Of a DNA stretch of 22,955 nucleotides, positions 7,590 through 14,025 are shown piece after piece. Positions within the stretch are counted from its first letter, which is position 1, and every line of letters starts with the position of its first letter. The notes under the pieces are model-generated. The model saw only the letters and a list, made by a program, of their open reading frames with translations. It was not told the DNA's origin and did no database searches. The DNA is from Cytophagaceae bacterium (lineage in GTDB: Bacteria; Bacteroidota; Bacteroidia; Cytophagales; Flexibacteraceae), in NCBI GenBank assembly GCA_947464365.1, contig CANHWS010000017.1, positions 1 through 22,955 on the forward strand, read 5' to 3'. The position numbers were made by a program, and so were the translations under genes.

Positions 7590-8150
7590 ATGGAAGAGAT
7601 CCAGTTATTCCTCGACGACGCCAAAGACCAAATGGAGCGGAGTCTGAAACACACTAGTGTAGAATTCGCACGCATCAAGGCCGGCAAAGCCATGCCCAAT
7701 ATGCTTGATGGCCTCGTTGTGGACTATTATGGCGTCCCGACACCAATCGCTCAGGCAGCAACTGTTAGCACACCCGATGCTCGAACCCTCCTGATCCGTC
7801 CTTTTGAAAAGAAACTCATCAACGAGATCGAGAAAGCAATCAAGAACAGCGACCTTGGTTACAACCCACAAAATGATGGAGAGCAGGTCCGGATCAACAT
7901 CCCGCCTCTGACCGAAGAGCGCCGTCGTGACCTTGTCAAAATGGTCAAGAACGAAGGCGAAGCTGGCAAGGTCCGCATCCGGAACGTACGCAAGGAAACC
8001 AACGAAAGCCTCCGCAAACTCCTAAAGGAAGGTGCTAGCGAAGACGATGTCAAACGTGCCGAGGACAAAGTCCAGAAGCTTACCGACGAAAGCATGGTCA
8101 AAATTGAGACCATGATCACCGCCAAAGATGCAGAGATCATGACTGTTTGA
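7590..8150 (+). CDS. frr: Ribosome recycling factor
   Basis: 186 residues, standard length. With EF-G it splits the post-termination ribosome and releases mRNA and tRNA. The tRNA-like two-domain architecture is evident: N-terminal helix with VEFARIKAGKAMPNMLDGLVVDYYG, then domain II (TPIAQAATVSTPDARTLLIRPFE), then the helical domain I remainder with GEQVRINIPPLTEERRRDLVKM, AGKVRIRNVRKE, and the C-terminal helix. The basic RIRNVRKE stretch includes the conserved Arg essential for ribosome binding. It follows pyrH by 82 bp and ends just before a strong terminator at 8178-8219. Confidence 0.97.
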   Translation: MEEIQLFLDDAKDQMERSLKHTSVEFARIKAGKAMPNMLDGLVVDYYGVPTPIAQAATVSTPDARTLLIRPFEKKLINEIEKAIKNSDLGYNPQNDGEQVRINIPPLTEERRRDLVKMVKNEGEAGKVRIRNVRKETNESLRKLLKEGASEDDVKRAEDKVQKLTDESMVKIETMITAKDAEIMTV

Positions 8151-8177
8151 TCAAAACCATTGCTTTTAGTGCAAACA

Positions 8178-8219
8178 AAACACCCAAGTATCTTACAAGA
8201 TCCTTGGGTGTTTCGTTTT
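8178..8219. terminator. Strong intrinsic terminator after frr, probably bidirectional
   Basis: Arms 8178-8188 (AAACACCCAAG) and 8203-8213 pair perfectly over 11 bp. The internal part extends the stem by another 5 bp (ATCTT/AAGAT) after one mismatch. CGTTTTA follows on the plus strand, and on the minus strand TTGTTTGC follows. It sits between convergent frr and the LamG-protein gene, so it can end both. Confidence 0.85.
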
Positions 8220-8274
8220 AGTCCTACGTTGATAATCCTTTAAGGCCAAGGCTGGACAAAGGATCTAGCCCAGA

Positions 8275-9705
8275 CTACCATTTTGCCATTTGAGCAGTTC
8301 GGACTTGCCCATCGAGATCGGTGGCAACCAGATGATAAAGACCTATTGGTAAATGGTCCGATGACAGCCGCATGGTCCCTGCAGCAGAGTCCGATGGTTT
8401 GAAAGTCATCATTATCCTTCCTAGTTGGTCTAGGACCACAAGCTTACCATAGTTGCCCACTACAACCCAATCTTGATGGTCATAACGCAGATCGATAGCA
8501 TTGATCTGCCCACGGTTCGCTCCTGGTAGTAGGACAGGTGATGCCGTGGATAAGCCTAGAATCAACTGCCCCCACTTCGGATTACGGAACTGATAGATGC
8601 CTGCTATCGAATCATAAGCTACAACAGAGTCAGAAGGTAGATTCTGTATATTCTCGAAAGCCTGCCTTCTGTAGCCAACCACCCAATTGCCTGGCCGCAA
8701 CGAACCATAGCTAGCCAGTCGGGGTTGTTGCTCGGTAATTGTCAAGGAGGTTAGGTTGACATTTTGGCCATCATAATAGTTGATGATGTAAGGCCGAGGA
8801 CGCGCACCAGTTGGTGGTATAAAGTTCTGCAAAACACGATCGAAACGGGTGGCCATCAGCAAAAAGGTTGGTGTATCGACTTTAGCCTTAAGCTCTCCGC
8901 CAAAAAAAGAGTATGTCTGGCTTGTATCAGCTGCATTGACCAATGTGCTATAACCTTTGGCAACCGGGATGTCAACCAACTGGCGAGCAGGGCGGGCAAT
9001 TAGTGGCGCCATCCGACCAGAGACTAAGTCTAGGGTGCTATCTCCTTGCAATTCGTTTAGTTGATAGTAAAGCACTAAACTAGGCTCGTTTCCACGAAGC
9101 GGGTGATGGATATGCAATCGAATGGAGTCAGCTGGCAGGGCTACATTCCAAACCCTAACCTCGTCTACAACACCCTCAAAGAACTCATATTGCGGATTAC
9201 TGAGCTTAGCGTGTTTACCAATCTTGAGCGAGTTGAGCTCTTGTTTAGGAGGACCTGTTGGCGCTCCGTTGGCAGTGATAAGCCGTCCGTTGACATAGGC
9301 CTTGAGGGTATCACCATCGTAGGTCGCCGCCAAATGATACCATGTTGCACCTAACAAGGTGCCAAAAGAAGCCGCTTGCCAAGAACCTGTGCTATCCCTG
9401 ATTACTACTGCGGCTTGAGCTGCAGGCGAAACATGGTCCCAGTTGAACTGGAAATTCTCCTCGTAGTGGACCGGGCCTTTGCCTTGGTTGAAAGTAGGTG
9501 CATTGGGGCTCTTGACCCAACACGTTGCAGTAAACTTGCGCAAGTGTGCCCGGAATCTGGTGTCAACATATTGCGTCGAACCATTGAAATACAGCCCCTT
9601 CCCAGCTGAGCTATCTGTCTGCGCCCACGTGTAGAAACTTGATAAGCAGGCCAGCAAAAGCATAATAATTTTGCGCGCAAAAGTCAATGTGGGTTTGTAG
9701 GTCAT
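8275..9705 (-). CDS. Secreted LamG/concanavalin-like domain protein with a sorting-domain-like tail
   Basis: 476 residues. An N-terminal signal peptide (KIIMLLLACLSSFYTWAQ) precedes a LamG_3-type jelly-roll at about 35-200: GLYFNGSTQYVDTRF, FTATCWVKSP, TWYHLAATYDGDTLKAYVNGRLI, LKIGKHAKL, FFEGVVDEVRVWNVAL. These are the usual strands of the laminin-G/pentraxin fold that binds glycans or proteins. A middle beta-rich region follows. The C-terminus (VVVGNYGKLVVLDQLGRIMM... LPIGLYHLVATDLDGQVRTAQMAKW) looks like the type A type-IX sorting domain (xxxDxxGR, LpxGxYhl) but lacks the usual YPNP entry and ends in Trp, so sorting by type IX secretion is likely rather than certain. An AAAGGAGG lies 14 nt before the ATG, and TAATTTTA, a weak -7 box, lies further upstream. 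Ligand unknown. Confidence 0.85.
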   Translation of the reverse strand: MTYKPTLTFARKIIMLLLACLSSFYTWAQTDSSAGKGLYFNGSTQYVDTRFRAHLRKFTATCWVKSPNAPTFNQGKGPVHYEENFQFNWDHVSPAAQAAVVIRDSTGSWQAASFGTLLGATWYHLAATYDGDTLKAYVNGRLITANGAPTGPPKQELNSLKIGKHAKLSNPQYEFFEGVVDEVRVWNVALPADSIRLHIHHPLRGNEPSLVLYYQLNELQGDSTLDLVSGRMAPLIARPARQLVDIPVAKGYSTLVNAADTSQTYSFFGGELKAKVDTPTFLLMATRFDRVLQNFIPPTGARPRPYIINYYDGQNVNLTSLTITEQQPRLASYGSLRPGNWVVGYRRQAFENIQNLPSDSVVAYDSIAGIYQFRNPKWGQLILGLSTASPVLLPGANRGQINAIDLRYDHQDWVVVGNYGKLVVLDQLGRIMMTFKPSDSAAGTMRLSSDHLPIGLYHLVATDLDGQVRTAQMAKW

Positions 9706-9813
9706 GATATGGCAAATGCCTCCTTTAATGGTCTAAAGCAACCATAAAATTAGCAAAACCGTGGACCAATATCAAGTCGTCGAATATGTACCCCGTTAGT
9801 GGAGGCCCCCAAA

Positions 9814-10581
9814 CTAAGCCTTGGCCAAGAGGCTGTTATACTGCTTCACCTTCTGGACCATCACAGGCAATAGCTCTGGGTGTTTCTCGATGGTGTTGCC
9901 CACGACTACCACATCTGCGCCTGCAGCCAGCGCGTCCTGGATCATCTCGGGGGTCCTAAGGCCACCACCAACAATAAGGGGCGTATCGATTGCCTGGCGT
10001 ACAGCTCCGATCATCCTTGGGCTAATGGGTTTGGCAGCACCACTGCCAGCATCGAGGTAGATAAGTCCCAACCCGAGCATTTCACCAGCCATGGCGGTAC
10101 AGGCCGCAATCGCAGGTTTGTCATGCGGGATGGGGGTGGTGTTGCTGATATAACTAACGGTGGTTTGGATGCCACTATCGACCAACATATAACCAGTTGG
10201 GAGGATCTCCAGAGGGCTCTTCTTGAGCAATGGGGCAGCCACAACATGTTGACCGATGAGCAGGTCAGCATTCCGGCCTGAGATAAGGCTTAAAAGCAAA
10301 ATCGCATCGGCGTCATAGTCGATGTGAAGATTGGAGCCCGGAAAAAGAATAACAGGGATGGAGGACTGCTGTTTCATGACAGCGACTACCTCATGAAGCT
10401 GGTAGCCTGTCATCAGGCTACCACCTACAAAAATAAGGTCAACGGCTAGGGAGACACACTCGTCCCGCAGTTGGTATGCTTGTTGTGTACTGACTTTGTC
10501 AGGGTCAATCAGGAGTGCAAAGAGCTTACGCCCCTCATTTTTTCGCTCCTGCAGCGTTCTCAAGACCTTCGACTGCGTCAT
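9814..10581 (-). CDS. Geranylgeranylglyceryl phosphate synthase family protein (group II GGGPS)
   Basis: 255 residues forming a TIM barrel. It joins a polyprenyl diphosphate to sn-glycerol-1-phosphate, the first step of archaeal-type ether lipid synthesis; the group II family includes characterised Bacteroidota enzymes. Seen: LFALLIDPDK (20-29, Mg/diphosphate Asp), FVGGSLMTGYQ (51-61), PVILFPGSNLHID (76-88), GYMLVDSG (130-137), LIYLDAGSGAAKPI (173-186), LIVGGGLRTPE (202-212), and VVVVGNTIE (224-232), which bind the glycerol phosphate. Bacillus PcrB is a heptaprenyl relative; the bacterial product is not deducible from sequence. The ATG at 10581 lies inside the upstream gene (47-nt overlap). 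No later ATG is available before the conserved LFALLIDPDK; a TTG at codon 7 is possible. Translation coupling with the upstream gene is likely. Confidence 0.93.
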   Translation of the reverse strand: MTQSKVLRTLQERKNEGRKLFALLIDPDKVSTQQAYQLRDECVSLAVDLIFVGGSLMTGYQLHEVVAVMKQQSSIPVILFPGSNLHIDYDADAILLLSLISGRNADLLIGQHVVAAPLLKKSPLEILPTGYMLVDSGIQTTVSYISNTTPIPHDKPAIAACTAMAGEMLGLGLIYLDAGSGAAKPISPRMIGAVRQAIDTPLIVGGGLRTPEMIQDALAAGADVVVVGNTIEKHPELLPVMVQKVKQYNSLLAKA

Positions 10582-10960
10582 TACCCTTTTGGTTTACTCG
10601 CTCAATGAAACTGATGATCTTATCACGGGCGATGCTCAAGATGAAGGATGCCATAGCACCTTTGATCATCTCGACGATGCCTAGGCCCGCACTCTGCATT
10701 TTGGTCAGAGCGATAGCGCCATTTTCGGCAAAGGTATGCTTTTGCTTCTTAGCCTTTGCGTTGCTGACCAGTTTATAGATCAAGAAACCGCCAATAGCGA
10801 CACCGAGGGCAGCAGCACCAACCTTGATGGCTTGGTTGCTGTCCATAGTCAGGTTGTGCAGCTGGTCCGTAAAGCTCTGCTTGAGGTCACGGGTTTTGGA
10901 TTTGAGCTTGTCCACTTCGTTGTCGTAGCCAGACTTGATGGTTTTGATGGTATCGTCCAT
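10535..10960 (-). CDS. Small membrane protein with YtxH-like layout
   Basis: 141 residues, not recognised with certainty. A charged N-terminal amphipathic region (residues 1-40, rich in K/D/E/Q, likely helical) precedes one clear membrane segment at about 43-66 (AIKVGAAALGVAIGGFLIYKLVS), followed by a basic stop signal NAKAKKQK. A second, less hydrophobic stretch with Gly/Ala (about 90-115) may lie along the membrane. This layout resembles YtxH/DUF883-type small envelope proteins. Its final 47 nt overlap the start of the GGGPS gene in another frame, and it is preceded by the holin-like gene 175 bp upstream, same strand. Role unknown; the three may form one unit. Confidence 0.75.
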   Translation of the reverse strand: MDDTIKTIKSGYDNEVDKLKSKTRDLKQSFTDQLHNLTMDSNQAIKVGAAALGVAIGGFLIYKLVSNAKAKKQKHTFAENGAIALTKMQSAGLGIVEMIKGAMASFILSIARDKIISFIERVNQKGNDAVEGLENAAGAKK

Positions 10961-11135
10961 GATTTTAAGATTTCGAGATGAGAGGGAGATATTTGCTATC
11001 TGCTAAGTGCCTTAAGGGTTGAGGCCTGCATGATTAGGGATCTTAATACCAAAATCGGGCCAAATTGAGAGGACTAGACAACAAATATCTGTTTAAGCGT
11101 AGTTGCAGGATTGCGTCTTTTGAACTAACCGAACC

Positions 11136-11777
11136 CTAATGATGATGGGAAACGTCCGTATGGTGGGTGGAATTATCCGTGTGGCCCTGTGTCTGATCAG
11201 CTTGGCCATGGTCAGGACTACTAACATCTTGCTCATGACTTGGCTCAGGAGGTTCGGGCATTAGGTCCCATTTGTCATGCCAGTCTGGGTTGTCGATATC
11301 GGACGATGCGACAACAGCTGCCCCAGTAGCGGTGGACATGTTTACTGAAGACTGGGTAGAGTTGCTCTTCTTGTCTTTAGACTTTTTGTCGTTGGCATCA
11401 TCCTTATCAGGAAAAAATTTCTGCTTGGCATAGTACCCGACAGCAGCAGCACCTAAGGTATACAGAAAGGCAACAATCAAGAACCCAGCATATTGGCTAT
11501 CCGTGAAGTGATTAAGCATCAACGACAACCCAATGCTAAACAACATTAGCGCAATACCCCCAAGAAGAATGATAACCAAACCAATGGCCATCTTTTCGGC
11601 CATTTGGGATAGTAATTCTCGCAGCTCGATCTTGATCAGTGTAAATCTGGCATCGATATAGCCTTCGAGACTGTCAGTAAGCACCTCCCAGTCAAACGTA
11701 AACTTGGGCAAGAGGCTTTGCGCATTATGCAATAACGCACTTGCTGCCTTCTTGAGCTTTAGTTTGAGGTCAGTCAT
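11136..11777 (-). CDS. Holin-X-like two-helix membrane protein with His-rich tail
   Basis: 213 residues. The N-terminal part is amphipathic (DWEVLTDSLEGYIDARFTLIKIELRELLSQMAEK), followed by two membrane segments at about 64-88 (AIGLVIILLGGIALMLFSIGLSLML) and 97-117 (AGFLIVAFLYTLGAAAVGYYA). This resembles the phage-holin superfamily III (Holin-X/PF07332) proteins common in bacterial envelopes, where lysis is not their role. The C-terminal 90 residues are soluble and of low complexity: a Lys/Asp/Ser stretch, then a region rich in Asp/Pro/His ending THHTDVSHHH. The His cluster could bind metal ions, but this is inference. A TATTTTTG -7 box at 11825-11832 supports the start. No phage genes are nearby. 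Confidence 0.8.
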   Translation of the reverse strand: MTDLKLKLKKAASALLHNAQSLLPKFTFDWEVLTDSLEGYIDARFTLIKIELRELLSQMAEKMAIGLVIILLGGIALMLFSIGLSLMLNHFTDSQYAGFLIVAFLYTLGAAAVGYYAKQKFFPDKDDANDKKSKDKKSNSTQSSVNMSTATGAAVVASSDIDNPDWHDKWDLMPEPPEPSHEQDVSSPDHGQADQTQGHTDNSTHHTDVSHHH

Positions 11778-11820
11778 AGTATTTTAGGTCTGGGCGGGGG
11801 TATGGACATAATAAGATAGG

Positions 11821-11837
11821 CTGACAAAAATAGTCAG
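11821..11837 (-). promoter_or_regulatory. -7 box (TATTTTTG) with a flanking inverted repeat, for the holin-like gene
   Basis: On the minus strand TATTTTTG (11825-11832) matches TAnnTTTG. It is bracketed by CTGAC (11821-11825) and GTCAG (11833-11837). The start of transcription would be near 11818, about 40 nt before the ATG at 11777. No good -33 box is seen at 19 bp. Confidence 0.4.
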
Positions 11838-11944
11838 GAGTCGGCTGCCAACCATCATCAAAGCCACCTACCTACCAACAATCAGTGTGCCGTACTTCGT
11901 CAGTTAGCAAATCTGGCTTTCGTATTTTGAGCACCGAGATCCAT

Positions 11945-11967
11945 CCAAATAGAGAATCGCGATTTGG
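11945..11967. promoter_or_regulatory. Inverted repeat CCAAAT-N11-ATTTGG, possible operator upstream of the 12026 gene
   Basis: CCAAAT at 11945-11950 and ATTTGG at 11962-11967 are inverted copies, with a nested palindrome AATCGCGATT at 11955-11964. TATCTTGC, a near-match to a -7 box, follows at 11972-11979. Together they suggest a regulated promoter for the gene pair starting at 12026, but the -33 position has no TTTG. Confidence 0.35.
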
Positions 11968-12025
11968 TTTGTATCTTGCGACGAACGCTTTAGTAATATC
12001 TGTCAGCATAAACTGATACAACCTC

Positions 12026-13891
12026 ATGACTAAGAACATCATACCAATCTTGGCTGGCTTTTGCCTCCTAGGAATGGTAGCTTTGGCACCCTCAGCAGGG
12101 GCTCAAAGTCAAGTATCGATGCCACTTACTGATCTCAGCCAGTGGCAACCCCCTACCACCAATTGGCAAATCGTAGGGGGGGTTAGCAGCAACCGTAACG
12201 TCGTCCAAGACCTAGTGACCACAAGTGGTACTGGTGTGCTCGCCAACAAGATGACTGCGCAGAATAAGGGGCATCTTACATCCTCCTTCAGCCACGGAGA
12301 CCTTGACATAGAGTTAGAGGTTATGATGCCGAAAGGTAGCAATAGTGGCATCTACCTGATGGGCCGCTATGAGGTGCAGCTTTTCGACAGCTGGGGCAAC
12401 AACAGCCCAGCATTTTCGGACATCGGCGGCATCTATCAACGCTGGAACTCCAAAGCAGAAAAAGGGCAAGAAGGGTATGAGGGCAAGGCGCCACGTGTCA
12501 ATGCCTGCCGGGCTCCTGGCCTATGGCAAACTCTCCGGATTTCGTTCCGTGGACCGAGGTTTGATGCCTTTGGACGTAAGGTCAGCAATGCCAAGTTCCT
12601 GAAAGTCATGCTGAACGACTATCCCATCCATGAAAATGTGGAGTGCACTGGGCCTACCAGAGGTGCCGTTTCGGACCAAGAGGTAGCCAGCGCGCCGCTG
12701 ATGATCCAGGGAGATCATGGGCCTGTTGCCTTTCGCAACATCAAGTACAGTGTTTATGACAAAACACCTCTCAAGCTAGCTGACATGAATTACCAAACTT
12801 GGTACGGCAAGTTCAGGGCGCTCAATGACTTTTTGACGAAGAAACCTGACGAAGCCAACCCAACCGACGAGTTAACTTGGCGGGTTTCCAAATTCTATGA
12901 TGATTACGCCATTCGGATAACGGGGAACCTAATAGTATCCGAGCCAGGCAACTACAACTTTACGTTTCAGGCAGATGGCTATTGTAAACTAGTGATCGGT
13001 GGTAATACGTTGTTCGACACCTCTGGCTACCAACGTTGGTACAAAAGACGTGATGTTGGCACTACTCTGGCTAGTGGCAAGGTGCCATTCGAGATCATTG
13101 TTTTCAAGAGCAATGTCAAAAACAAAGCTGGTCTTGGCCTAGGGTACACAGGGCCAAATCTTCGGTTTACGTACCTAAACGAGGAGTCTAGTCTGAACGA
13201 AGAAAAACCAGCTGATGGCTATTTTAAAGAAGCAGGCACTACCCCCGAATTGATGCGGTGTTTTGTTAAACATCGAGGCCATACTTTGCCTTACGCAGCC
13301 GCTATTAGTAACCCCAAAGGCCCTCATTATGAGTTAAACCTCATGAACAATAGCCTGATAAGAGCTTGGCGTGGCAATTTTGCAGATGTGGCAGGTATGT
13401 GGGAAAGCCGTGGTGGTAACCAACAACTTTGGTACCGTGGCTCCTCTGTCGATTTTGCGGATGACCCAATTATTGCGCCACTAGCTAACAGCAATGCCGC
13501 TTGGCCTGACACACTTACCGAACGCTATAAATTCAATGGGTATAGTTATGATAAGGCAGATGGAACACCTGTAATTAGTTATGGAATCGAAGGCGCTACA
13601 ATCCTCGACCGTTGGGAACCTAGCGAAAACAACCAAGTCTTGACACATAAAATCAAGGCAGACAACGTGCCTGCGGGCCTATGGGTTCGTTTGGCGGCTG
13701 GCACTGCTATTGACCAACTGGCTGATGGCAGCTACCTGATAGACAAAGGCAAGTTCTATATCGTCCCACTAGAGGGCCTCAAGCCAATCATCCGGACAGT
13801 CGGTGGTCAGAAAGAGCTGGTTTATAACATTCCAGCATCAGCTAGCAATGCAGGCAAGTCTTCCAACATTAGCTATCAGCTGGTATGGTAG
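12026..13891 (+). CDS. Secreted DUF1080 (3-keto-disaccharide hydrolase-like) protein with PA14-like domain
   Basis: 621 residues with a signal peptide (IIPILAGFCLLGMVALAPSAGAQ). Residues about 34-246 are a DUF1080 domain: jelly-roll strands GDLDIELEVMMPKGSNSGIYL, YEVQLFDSWG, GGIYQRW, APGLWQTLRISFRGPRFDA, LNDYPIHENVECTGPT, PLMIQGDHGPVAFRNIKY, all typical. Some members hydrolyse 3-keto-glycosides. About 258-385 resembles PA14 (VSEPGNYNFTFQADGYCKLVIGGNTLFD, VPFEIIVFKS), a glycan-binding fold. The remaining C-terminal part (NSLIRAWRGNFADVAGMWESRGG...) resembles domains found near beta-propeller proteins in Verrucomicrobiota and Bacteroidota. It is followed by the propeller-cupredoxin gene after 134 bp (real start) with no terminator between, so an operon is likely. 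Small IR TGTCAG/CTGATA at 12001-12018 lies just before the ATG. Substrate unknown. Confidence 0.88.
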   Translation: MTKNIIPILAGFCLLGMVALAPSAGAQSQVSMPLTDLSQWQPPTTNWQIVGGVSSNRNVVQDLVTTSGTGVLANKMTAQNKGHLTSSFSHGDLDIELEVMMPKGSNSGIYLMGRYEVQLFDSWGNNSPAFSDIGGIYQRWNSKAEKGQEGYEGKAPRVNACRAPGLWQTLRISFRGPRFDAFGRKVSNAKFLKVMLNDYPIHENVECTGPTRGAVSDQEVASAPLMIQGDHGPVAFRNIKYSVYDKTPLKLADMNYQTWYGKFRALNDFLTKKPDEANPTDELTWRVSKFYDDYAIRITGNLIVSEPGNYNFTFQADGYCKLVIGGNTLFDTSGYQRWYKRRDVGTTLASGKVPFEIIVFKSNVKNKAGLGLGYTGPNLRFTYLNEESSLNEEKPADGYFKEAGTTPELMRCFVKHRGHTLPYAAAISNPKGPHYELNLMNNSLIRAWRGNFADVAGMWESRGGNQQLWYRGSSVDFADDPIIAPLANSNAAWPDTLTERYKFNGYSYDKADGTPVISYGIEGATILDRWEPSENNQVLTHKIKADNVPAGLWVRLAAGTAIDQLADGSYLIDKGKFYIVPLEGLKPIIRTVGGQKELVYNIPASASNAGKSSNISYQLVW

Positions 13892-14025
13892 GGTCGCAAT
13901 CACGTCCGCAACAAGCTCTGATGAGCGTCGAAATACAATCTGCCAATCCCAAAACAACATTTGCCATGCGTTTCGCTTTAGCTGGCTCTGACGATATAAA
14001 CAATACCCTTCCCTTTCAGCCACAC

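Noticed and set aside
9880..10281. 133-residue ORF opposite the GGGPS gene
   Set aside because: Antisense shadow of a strongly conserved enzyme gene.
11136..11777. Prophage remnant suggested by the holin-like protein
   Set aside because: No endolysin, capsid, integrase or other phage gene is nearby; such holin-like proteins are common chromosomal envelope proteins.
13885..14025. Start of the propeller-cupredoxin ORF overlapping the previous gene by 7 nt
   Set aside because: The first 47 residues are not signal-like; a normal signal peptide begins at ATG 14026.
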